A stretch of 64,000 nucleotides of DNA from Sva-07 sp031398325 (GTDB lineage: Bacteria; Actinomycetota; Acidimicrobiia; Acidimicrobiales; Ilumatobacteraceae), in NCBI GenBank assembly GCA_031398325.1, contig JANNNB010000201.1, positions 1-64,000 of the forward strand, written 5' to 3'. How positions within the stretch are numbered: position 1 is the stretch's first letter; each line of letters begins with the position of its first letter. Shown here piece by piece: positions 16,346 to 23,763 of this stretch. Below the pieces are notes generated by a model. It was not told the origin of the DNA and searched no databases. It worked only from the letters and a program-made list of their open reading frames with translations. The position numbers and the translations under genes were made by a program.

Positions 16346-17383
16346 TCAGATCGCGGCGAGGGAGTCGAGGTCGATGGCGTGCTGCAGGTGACGAGTCGCC
16401 ATGGCGGCGAACATCGCTTCGCTGCGTTCGCTCACTCCGACGACCTGTGATGCGATGACGGCCATGATCACGCCGCCGAACGCATCACGACGGTACTGAT
16501 CCCACAACCAACGGTCATCGACGTCGATGCCGTACTCGGCCAGCGCTGAGGCATACACGTCGAGCAGCCGTCGTTCCTCGACCCGTCGATCCGCGGGAAC
16601 CAGACCGGCGCCGAGAAAGTACGCCAGGTCGCCCGTCGGAGATCCGTGGCCGGGCGTCTGCCAGTCGACCACGGTGACCGGTGGCCCGCCTGCCTTGGTC
16701 CCGAACAGCATGTTGTCGAGGCGGTAGTCGCCGTGGGTGACCGCGAGCGGCACGTCGGGCCGGTCGCTGACCCATGCCTCGATGCGTGGCCCGAACGACT
16801 CAGCGACAGCTGCTGCCTCGTCCGACAGGTGCCCCCGGAACGCCGCCATGAACGACGGGAAGAACATCGCCCACATCGCGGCGAGCTGGGTCGCGTCGTC
16901 GGGGCCCGTGCGGCGGGTGAGCCAGTCGATGTCGTGCAGCGTGGGGTCGTCCCACCTGGGACCGTGCAGACGAGCGAGCTCACGGACCGCGAGTTCGGCG
17001 GTCGCTACGTCGCACCCGGTGATCTGGTTGCCCTGCTCCGCGGGGGTCATGTCTTCGAGGACCAGTACGAAATCACCGCTCCCTTCGTCCCACTCCCCGT
17101 GATGGCAATGAGGCGCGCGCACGTCGACCGACGACGCCACCTCGAGGTAGAACTTGACCTCGCGTTCATAGTTGCGCAGCATGACGCCGGTCATGCGGCT
17201 CGTCGGGTCGTCGGATGGCAGCTTGATCACCACCGACGCCGGGAGTTCGGGCGACGCGTCGACGAGTTCGACTCGCAGGTTCATCCCGACGAGACCGTCA
17301 CCGATTCGCGACTGGACGGTGCTGCCGACGTCACCTCCCAGCACGTTCGACAACCATTCAGCGGTGACATGCTCGGCGTCCAT
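16346..17383 (-). CDS. Aminoglycoside-phosphotransferase-like small-molecule kinase
   Basis: 345 residues with a protein-kinase-like fold. The ATP lysine is probably Lys54 in VVIKL. The catalytic loop HGDYRLDN (His217, Asp219, Asn224) and the metal aspartate Asp240 in VVDWQ are all intact, so it should be active. The family includes choline, ecdysteroid and aminoglycoside kinases; the sequence resembles the ecdysteroid-kinase-like actinobacterial branch, often seen in lipid or sterol metabolism. The substrate is unknown. It is transcribed divergently from SURF1. Confidence 0.82.
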   Translation of the reverse strand: MDAEHVTAEWLSNVLGGDVGSTVQSRIGDGLVGMNLRVELVDASPELPASVVIKLPSDDPTSRMTGVMLRNYEREVKFYLEVASSVDVRAPHCHHGEWDEGSGDFVLVLEDMTPAEQGNQITGCDVATAELAVRELARLHGPRWDDPTLHDIDWLTRRTGPDDATQLAAMWAMFFPSFMAAFRGHLSDEAAAVAESFGPRIEAWVSDRPDVPLAVTHGDYRLDNMLFGTKAGGPPVTVVDWQTPGHGSPTGDLAYFLGAGLVPADRRVEERRLLDVYASALAEYGIDVDDRWLWDQYRRDAFGGVIMAVIASQVVGVSERSEAMFAAMATRHLQHAIDLDSLAAI

Positions 17384-17390
17384 CCGCGGG

Positions 17391-17396
17391 ACGGTA
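17391..17396 (-). promoter_or_regulatory. Leaderless -10 box of the phosphotransferase
   Basis: TACCGT on the minus strand with 7 bases to ATG 17383. It fits the TANNNT-N6/7-start pattern repeated across the window. Confidence 0.5.
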
Positions 17397-17427
17397 GTTG
17401 GCAGGCTCGGGTACCTTCGTGGCAGAG

Positions 17428-18234
17428 ATGTACCGGTTCCTGCTGCGCCCCAAATGGATCGCGTTCCACGCCCTGTGCCTGTTCGGCATCGCGCTCATGC
17501 TCTGGCTCGCGATGTGGCAACTGCGCCGGCTCGACGAGCGCCAGGAGTTCAACGCGCAGGTCGTGGCACGGTCTGAACAGCCAGCCGTCACGATCGACGA
17601 ACTCCTCGTCGAACCCGACTTCGATCCGGACGAGGCGTCGTGGCGCCAGGTCACGGCCGCCGGCACGTGGCTACCCCAGCAGATCGTCGTGTTCAACCGG
17701 ACACAAGGCGGCGTGGCGGGCGACAACATCCTCACGGCGCTCGTACAGGACGATGGCGTCACGGTGCTCGTGAACCGCGGCTTCGTACCGCTCGACACAC
17801 CCACTCCCCCGCCGCCAACGGGGCGCGTCGAGATCCTCGGCACCGTTCGACCGTCGCAGGAGCGGCGTACCGGCGAACTCACCGACGACGAACTCGCCGT
17901 GACCGAAGTGCGCCGGGTCGACATCGATCGGTTGGCCCCGCAGCTCCCGGGCCAGGTGGCACCCGTGTACCTCGATCTCGTCGCCAGCGAACCTGCGATC
18001 TCCGCGGTCGACCCGGCTCCGGTACCGGCGCCCGACCTGTCCGACGGCCCCCACCTCAGCTATGCCGGTCAGTGGTTCATCTTCGCGGTGGCGGTCGCGA
18101 TCGGTTGGGTGTTCGCCGTGCGTCGCTCGATCCGCACTCGACGGCGGGACGCGCTCACGGCCGAACCAGGCGGGCCAACCGAGTCGGATTCCCCGTCACC
18201 AGCTTCCGCCGCAGCGCCCACGACGACGATCTGA
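17428..18234 (+). CDS. SURF1-family cytochrome oxidase assembly protein
   Basis: 268 residues with the family layout. There is an N-terminal membrane helix (about 13-33, after RPKWIAFHALC), an external domain with TAAGTW and VNRGFVP, and a C-terminal helix containing YAGQWFIFAVAVAIGW. SURF1 helps insert haem a into cytochrome c oxidase subunit I. ATG 17428 is chosen; GTG 17419 in frame is possible. The 3' end overlaps the end of the oppositely oriented cyclase gene by 80 bases, an unusually long tail-to-tail overlap. Confidence 0.88.
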   Translation: MYRFLLRPKWIAFHALCLFGIALMLWLAMWQLRRLDERQEFNAQVVARSEQPAVTIDELLVEPDFDPDEASWRQVTAAGTWLPQQIVVFNRTQGGVAGDNILTALVQDDGVTVLVNRGFVPLDTPTPPPPTGRVEILGTVRPSQERRTGELTDDELAVTEVRRVDIDRLAPQLPGQVAPVYLDLVASEPAISAVDPAPVPAPDLSDGPHLSYAGQWFIFAVAVAIGWVFAVRRSIRTRRRDALTAEPGGPTESDSPSPASAAAPTTTI

Positions 18235-19435
18235 ACAGCCGCGCCATCACGCCGGCGATCTCGGTCGGCGGTGTGTCGATGCGCAGATAGGCCGACCAGT
18301 CGTCGACCGGGAGGTCGAAGAAGCTGTCGAAGAAACCCATGACGTCACGACCGTCCAATCGCATCAGCGTGTCGAGACCGACGTCGTGGAACACCCGGGT
18401 ACGCCGTAACGCAGGCGGCCAGACGCTGTCCCAGATGGCACTCGGATCGATCGGACCGGGCGATGCGGCTGTTGACTCGATGCGATCCACGACCCGCGGC
18501 ACGGCGCGCAGGGACGCTCCGAGCGAGTAGCCGGTCGCCGGGTGTACGAACCCCGCCGCCGAACCGAACGCCACGACCGGCTGGTCGGCCGCAGGCAACG
18601 CTCCGCCCATCGGAATTCGGACGTACTCACTGCGAACGGCCCCCGCCAGCAATTCGTCCGGATGCCGGCCGAGCCGTCCTGCCAGACGCGCCAGGAGCGC
18701 GACCGGCTCGATCGCCGGTCGTGCGGCGAGCACCGTCTCCTCGACCAACCATCCATCGGCGACCGGCATCGAATACGCGAACGTGTCGACCCCGCTCGGG
18801 CCGATCGTGGAGGCTCGGTCGGCGGAACCGCCGTGCACCGGCCGGAGATCCATCAAGGTGGGCACGCCGAGCGAACCCTCCGGCGGTTCGGGCAACACGA
18901 CACCGAGCGCGGTCTGCCAGGCGGGCTGCCCGGCACGACTGCTGCGCGCCCAGTCCGGCGCGAACCGCGATGGCCATCCCGCGGCATCGATCACGAGCCG
19001 CGTCGCCAGGATTTGGTCGCGCGCCAGCACTACTCGGTGGTGGAGTGGCCCGTGCTCGACGCGTTCGACGTGACCGGTCCAGTGGTCGACGCCAGCGCGG
19101 AGCGACGTCTTCATCGCCGTGTTGTCGACGATGCCGTACGGTCGATCGAGCACGTGCGCGCGGTGACCCACGGCGGTGACGTGTCCGAGCAGCGGCTCGA
19201 ACCAGGCCGTGCCGTCGGCATGTGGCCCAGCGATCGGTCCAGCGTCGAGCCAGGTCGTGAGATCGGTGACATCGTCGACCCAGCATCCGTACGTCGCCTC
19301 CCACTCCGCATCGGGCCCGACGAGGATCGTTGCCAGGCCTCGCCGCATGCACCCGTGCGCGAGCGCGCTGCCGGCGGGACCGTCACCGATCACCACCACG
19401 TCGACGAGGCCGGCCAGATCGACGGCGTTGGCCAT
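18155..19435 (-). CDS. Lycopene-cyclase-type FAD/NAD(P)-binding protein
   Basis: 426 residues. The dinucleotide-binding motif VVVIGDGPAGSALA stands at about 12-25. Family signatures are YGCWVDD, GYSLGASLRA, and a C-terminal block with FFDSFFDLPVDDW typical of CrtL/CrtY lycopene cyclases. These close the psi ends of lycopene to beta (or epsilon) rings. No crtE, crtB or crtI is nearby, so the pathway genes would lie elsewhere. ATG 19435 overlaps the stop of the MBL hydrolase (TGATG), so both are probably made from one message. Confidence 0.82.
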   Translation of the reverse strand: MANAVDLAGLVDVVVIGDGPAGSALAHGCMRRGLATILVGPDAEWEATYGCWVDDVTDLTTWLDAGPIAGPHADGTAWFEPLLGHVTAVGHRAHVLDRPYGIVDNTAMKTSLRAGVDHWTGHVERVEHGPLHHRVVLARDQILATRLVIDAAGWPSRFAPDWARSSRAGQPAWQTALGVVLPEPPEGSLGVPTLMDLRPVHGGSADRASTIGPSGVDTFAYSMPVADGWLVEETVLAARPAIEPVALLARLAGRLGRHPDELLAGAVRSEYVRIPMGGALPAADQPVVAFGSAAGFVHPATGYSLGASLRAVPRVVDRIESTAASPGPIDPSAIWDSVWPPALRRTRVFHDVGLDTLMRLDGRDVMGFFDSFFDLPVDDWSAYLRIDTPPTEIAGVMARLFRSSSWALRRKLVTGNPTRLARLVRP

Positions 19436-20400
19436 CACGAGTGCTCGAGCTGTGCCATCCGCCGGAACTGCTCCACCACGTCAGGGGTCTGGTGCGAAGG
19501 ATCGAGCGTCCGGTACACGGTCTCGACGTTCACTGCGATCCGGCCGAACTCACCGAGCTCGTTGAAACGCTCGTCCGCCCCGATGCGCGCCCCGATCTCG
19601 CGAGCGGCCTCGAACGCGTCGATGCCCGCCTCGTACGCAGACGACGCCTCGCGGTCGACATGGGCGAGGTACTCACGCACCGCTGCCACACCGGACTTGT
19701 CGGTCACCGGCCCGTGGCCCGGCACGACGGTCGCGACGTCCATAGCCAGCATGAGGTCGCAGGCGGCGACCCAGTTCGACAGCGGTCCGGCCCACACGAT
19801 CGGGGTGCCACCGATGAACAGGATGTCGCCGGTGTACACCGTCGATGCATCGGGGACGTGCACGATCGTGTCGCCCGCGGTGTGCGCAGGCCCGACCTCG
19901 ATCAACTCGACGGCACGTCCGCCGACGTCGAGCGCCAAACGACCGTCGAACGTCCGGCTCGGCATCTCCAGTTCGATCCCGTCGAAGTCGAACTCGCCGA
20001 AGAAGCTCCTGAACAGTTCTCCGACCTCGCCAGGGGCATTGTTCAGGGCAGCGAGCATCGCCGGCGGCACCTCGGCCATCTCGTGTGCCGTCGCCGTCGA
20101 CGCCACGATCTCCGCCGCGTTCCATCGGCGCGTCACCTCGCTGTTGCCGTAGCAATGGTCACCGTTGGCATGGGTGTTGACGAGCGACGAGATCGGAGCC
20201 TGCTCGGTGAGGGGCGCCATGCGGTCGAGCATCGCTTCGGTCAGGCGTAGATCGAAGAGGGTGTCGACGAGCAAGGACTGGCCGTCTCCGACGATCAGTC
20301 CTGCGTTGCTCCAACCCCAGCCGCCGCTGCGTTGCACGTAGGCGTGGCATCCGGCGCCAACTTCCTGAAGCGTCGATGCGGAGTCGTCATGGTGTGCCAT
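19435..20400 (-). CDS. MBL-fold metallo-hydrolase
   Basis: 321 residues with the metallo-beta-lactamase fold. The first metal motif reads HANGDH (77-82), with Asn in place of the second His of the usual HxHxDH. The later ligands are seen in GPAHTAGD, YTGDILF and VPGHGPV. The Asn version occurs in a recognisable subgroup of MBL hydrolases and need not mean inactivity. The substrate is unknown. ATG 20400 is preferred to ATG 20409 because a CAGGAT box would lie 7 bases upstream. Co-translated with the cyclase gene. Confidence 0.8.
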   Translation of the reverse strand: MAHHDDSASTLQEVGAGCHAYVQRSGGWGWSNAGLIVGDGQSLLVDTLFDLRLTEAMLDRMAPLTEQAPISSLVNTHANGDHCYGNSEVTRRWNAAEIVASTATAHEMAEVPPAMLAALNNAPGEVGELFRSFFGEFDFDGIELEMPSRTFDGRLALDVGGRAVELIEVGPAHTAGDTIVHVPDASTVYTGDILFIGGTPIVWAGPLSNWVAACDLMLAMDVATVVPGHGPVTDKSGVAAVREYLAHVDREASSAYEAGIDAFEAAREIGARIGADERFNELGEFGRIAVNVETVYRTLDPSHQTPDVVEQFRRMAQLEHS

Positions 20401-20454
20401 GCCACGCATCCTGCCACGACCCGTTCGACGTCTGAGGACGCCACGTGCGCGCGG

Positions 20455-21777
20455 TCAGGCGGCCATCCAGCGCATGGCGAGGCGCTCGGCGAGCATCATC
20501 GTCGGCAGGTTGGTGTTCGCGTCGGGAACCGTCGGGAACACCGAGGCGTCACAGACGTACACCCGCTCGTACCCGAACACGAGGCCGTCGTCGTCGACCA
20601 CCCGGCCCATCGCACACGTGCTCGAGGCGTGGACGTAGTCGCCGGTCGCCGACTCGACCCAGGAACGGAGCGCGTCGTCGTCGCGTAGCGCACCCGCCGG
20701 CGTTCCGTGTTGGTCGATGTAGACCTCGTCGACGGCCGCAGTGAATGCCGGTTCGTGAAGCAGCGACAGCGTGGTCCGCGCCGCTGCGACGAGCGCGTCG
20801 AGGTCGCGAGGGTCGGCGAGGAGGTCGAATCGAACGTCCGGGTCGATGAGCGGATCGGGTGACACGAGCCGAACCGTGCCGGCGTGCCCGTGCGGTCGCA
20901 TGATCGCTGCCATGAGCACGCCAAGCCCTCGGACGCCGGCATCGGCGCCGAGATGGTTGAGGGGCAGGATCTGGAAGCCGTCACGTTCGGCGATCGTCGC
21001 CGTGACGAGCATCGACTGCGGGTCGACGACGGGTTCACGAACAGCGAGCGTGAATGCGACGGAGGGGTGGTCCTGCAGGCCTTCGCCGATTCCCTGGGTG
21101 TCGACCTCGGATCGCAGGAGGATCGCCGGCGAATGGATGGCTCCGGCAGAGAGCACGACGTGATCGGCGTCGATCGTCCGACCATCGGCGAGTCGGACGC
21201 CGGCGGCCCGTCTTCCATCGAAGATCACCGATTCGACCACCACACCCGTGAGCACATCGAGATTGGCCCGCTGCCGCGCCGGGACGAGGTACGCGTCCGA
21301 TGCGCTCACGCGCTTGCCGTTCCGGCGGGTCAGCGGCACCCTTGCCGCTCGGGCCGACGAGGCGACGAGTGCGCGATCGATCGGCCCGAGTTCGTCGACG
21401 GAGGCGAGTTCGCGCGGCACCGCAACCCGCTTCCATGCGGACTCGGCGTCGAGCCAGCCCCACGAGTCGTAGAGCGCCGGGTCCCCCTCGAGGGCGATCA
21501 TGGCGTTGACCGCGCTCGAACCGCCGAGACCCCGACCGCGCCGATATGGACGCGGCGCAGACATGGCCGTTCGGGACGCGAGCAGGCCCGGGAAGGTGCG
21601 CTCCGGCAACGCCAAGGCGTCGAAGAAGTTCGCTCCTGCACCCGCGGCGAGTTCCGCGTCGGCCGCGTCGGGCCCCGCCTCGATCAGCGTCACGTGTCGA
21701 GCGAGGTCCTCGGAGAGCCGGCCGGCGACGACGCAGCCGGCGGATCCTGCACCGACGACCACCCAGCGGCTGGTCAC
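20455..21777 (-). CDS. GMC-family FAD-dependent oxidoreductase
   Basis: 440 residues. The N-terminus has the FAD motif VVVGAGSAG (about 6-14) and LIEAGPDA. The GMC signature GRGLGGSSAVNAM follows. The C-terminal active site shows YVHASSTCAMG with the catalytic His, and DANTNLPTMM. Family members oxidise alcohols, choline or sugars; the substrate is unknown, and the protein is shorter than choline dehydrogenase (about 550). The GTG start at 21777 overlaps the stop of the histidine phosphatase (GTGA). The frame continues upstream to 21993, but that part lies within the phosphatase gene. Confidence 0.85.
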   Translation of the reverse strand: MTSRWVVVGAGSAGCVVAGRLSEDLARHVTLIEAGPDAADAELAAGAGANFFDALALPERTFPGLLASRTAMSAPRPYRRGRGLGGSSAVNAMIALEGDPALYDSWGWLDAESAWKRVAVPRELASVDELGPIDRALVASSARAARVPLTRRNGKRVSASDAYLVPARQRANLDVLTGVVVESVIFDGRRAAGVRLADGRTIDADHVVLSAGAIHSPAILLRSEVDTQGIGEGLQDHPSVAFTLAVREPVVDPQSMLVTATIAERDGFQILPLNHLGADAGVRGLGVLMAAIMRPHGHAGTVRLVSPDPLIDPDVRFDLLADPRDLDALVAAARTTLSLLHEPAFTAAVDEVYIDQHGTPAGALRDDDALRSWVESATGDYVHASSTCAMGRVVDDDGLVFGYERVYVCDASVFPTVPDANTNLPTMMLAERLAMRWMAA

Positions 21778-22499
21778 GGTCCGGAGTCGCTCGCCACATC
21801 GATGCGCACACTCGAAGCAGCAAGCCCGGCGAGGTGCGCGGCGTCGTTGTAGCGCACGAGACGCCAACAGCCCGCTGCGTCGGTCGCGACGAACTCGGTC
21901 ATCGATGTGTTCGCGGTCTGGAGTTCGAATCCGCCAGTGACGGGCAGACGGAGCAGCTGTCGGAAGATCGCATCGATCACCCCGCCGTGACACACGATCA
22001 CGATGGTCTCGCCGGCACGCTCGGCAGTGATCCTCGACAAGGCCGCACCCACGCGGAGATGGAATTCAGCCGTCGTCTCGCCCCCGGGGAAGACCACGGT
22101 GTGCGGATCACCGCTCCAATCCGGCGTCCCGAAGCGCTCGATGTACTCGACGAACTTCATGCCGTCGAGCTCCGGACCCGGATCGTGTTCTCCGAATGCA
22201 GGGTCGATCTCCAGCGACGTCAGCCCGAGCGCTGGCAGCAACGTCTCAGCGGTCTGTCGAGCTCGGGCGAAGTTGCTGGCGATCACCACATCGGCGATCA
22301 CCTCGGAGGTCGTCACGAGCCGGCCGGCGAGACGCAATGCCTGTTCCGCACCCAACGGTGACAGTCCGTCACACGTCCGAAACCCCCCGATCACACGTCT
22401 GACGGTGACGTTGGACTCGCCATGGCGAATCAGGATCAGTCGGGTCGCCGCTTCGTCTCCCACCGCCGCGATCGTACGACGATCGTCGTGCTTCTCCAT
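21774..22499 (-). CDS. Histidine phosphatase family protein
   Basis: 241 residues. The phosphohistidine motif LIRHGES lies near residue 24, and the second catalytic His is in VCHGGVID. The arginine in ARARQTAE and the acid in FGEHDPG also fit the branch. The family holds phosphoglycerate mutases and broad phosphatases; the long acidic loop suggests a phosphatase. It is first in a two-gene unit with the GMC oxidoreductase and divergent from the hypothetical gene at 22568. Confidence 0.85.
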   Translation of the reverse strand: MEKHDDRRTIAAVGDEAATRLILIRHGESNVTVRRVIGGFRTCDGLSPLGAEQALRLAGRLVTTSEVIADVVIASNFARARQTAETLLPALGLTSLEIDPAFGEHDPGPELDGMKFVEYIERFGTPDWSGDPHTVVFPGGETTAEFHLRVGAALSRITAERAGETIVIVCHGGVIDAIFRQLLRLPVTGGFELQTANTSMTEFVATDAAGCWRLVRYNDAAHLAGLAASSVRIDVASDSGP

Positions 22500-22567
22500 C
22501 GACCCGCCCGCACAGCTGCGGGTCGCGCCCGCTCAAGAGTCGGTCGACGACGCCCGATAGAAGATCG

Positions 22568-23701
22568 ATGACCGACACTGCCGATCTTGCGACGCGCACC
22601 GTCGATGACCGGGCTGCGTCGGCGCGCAGCTTCTACTCCGAATCGGCCTTTGGCGCTCCACTCCCCCCGCCCCACCCGGACTTCGCAACCGCCACCGTGC
22701 CAGCGGTGCCCGTTCCGACGGTGCCGCAGCTTCCGAGAGTCGTTGCCACCCCACCCACGGCAGTAACGCCGTTCGAGTTCTCCGCCTCGGCGCCGTACAT
22801 GCCCACGCCGTCGACGTCGAAGTCGAAACCGAAGAAGCGGAGCAACGGTGGTGGCCGAAGGTTGGTGTGCTGGGTCCTCGTACTCGGACTGGTCGGCGCC
22901 GGTGCCTACGCCGGAGTCACCTACGGGCCAGAGTTCCTGGACCGCTCCAAAGGCGACCCGACGGCGAACGAGCCGGCAGCGCCGCTGATCTTTCCGACCG
23001 TCGTGGCGCCACTTACGCCGATGCGGACGGCGACGTTCCTCGTCGAGCGCCGCCGCGACGACGGAGCGACGATCACCTACGAGGTCACGAACGACTTCGA
23101 GACCGGCGTGTCGCGCATGTTCATCGACCAAGAGACCGCAACTGACATCGAGGTGCTCGCAGTTTTCGATGTCGCCAACGTGAGGCTGGCCGAACGGCAG
23201 GAGTGGTACTCGATGCCACGCGGCGACTTTCCGTTCCCCGGTGGATCAGAACCCCAACGTTGGCTGCGGACGATCGACCAATACCTCCCGGCAGCAATGC
23301 GCTCCTTCGTCACGATCGACGCAGCGTCGGAATCGACCATCGGCACCGAGGCGGTCCGTCATCTGGTCGTCACGGTCGACGCAGCGGGCCTTGCGTCCGC
23401 CGCCAAGACACCTCCCGTCGACCCGACCACGGGCCTGCCCCTCCCGGCAGTGCCACCGCTGCCCGGCGAATTCGTCCCACCGTCGAGCGTGAGTGGCAAC
23501 ACCGAGACCATCGGGCCCGTCACCATCGAGGTGTGGGTCGACGCCAACGGCATGGTCCGCAAACTCGTCGAACCGGCGTCGATGGGTGGTCGGGCGATCA
23601 CGGTGACGTCGCTGTCGTCGGACGCATTCATCCCGACATTCCCGGCTCCGGAAGTCGTCATCCCGCTCACGGCCGGCCAACTCGTCGACCTCGCGCTCTA
23701 G
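22568..23701 (+). CDS. Membrane-anchored hypothetical protein
   Basis: 377 residues. A Pro/Thr/Val-rich cytoplasmic N-terminus (1-80), a Lys-rich patch (84-91) and one transmembrane helix (about 99-120) are followed by an extracellular domain of about 250 residues. This domain has beta-strand-like segments and a WVDANGMVRKLV stretch, reminiscent of LppX/LprG-like lipid carriers or of DUF-type outer domains; I cannot assign it. It ends 62 bases before purL and may be independent of it. Confidence 0.65.
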   Translation: MTDTADLATRTVDDRAASARSFYSESAFGAPLPPPHPDFATATVPAVPVPTVPQLPRVVATPPTAVTPFEFSASAPYMPTPSTSKSKPKKRSNGGGRRLVCWVLVLGLVGAGAYAGVTYGPEFLDRSKGDPTANEPAAPLIFPTVVAPLTPMRTATFLVERRRDDGATITYEVTNDFETGVSRMFIDQETATDIEVLAVFDVANVRLAERQEWYSMPRGDFPFPGGSEPQRWLRTIDQYLPAAMRSFVTIDAASESTIGTEAVRHLVVTVDAAGLASAAKTPPVDPTTGLPLPAVPPLPGEFVPPSSVSGNTETIGPVTIEVWVDANGMVRKLVEPASMGGRAITVTSLSSDAFIPTFPAPEVVIPLTAGQLVDLAL

Positions 23702-23750
23702 CCCGCTGGACATTTCGTACAAACGCGGCGACGCGCCGATCACCAGTCCG

Positions 23751-23756
23751 TAGGGT
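23751..23756 (+). promoter_or_regulatory. Leaderless -10 box for the purine operon
   Basis: TAGGGT, 7 bases before the purL GTG at 23764, in the 62-base gap after the previous gene. The start point would coincide with the GTG. No purine riboswitch-like structure fits in so short a leader. Confidence 0.55.
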
Positions 23757-23763
23757 CGCGCCA

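Noticed and set aside
23203..23763. Upstream extension of purL
   Set aside because: It overlaps the end of the hypothetical gene in another frame and is Arg/Pro-rich; GTG 23764 has a TAGGGT box 7 bases before it and starts the PurS-like domain.
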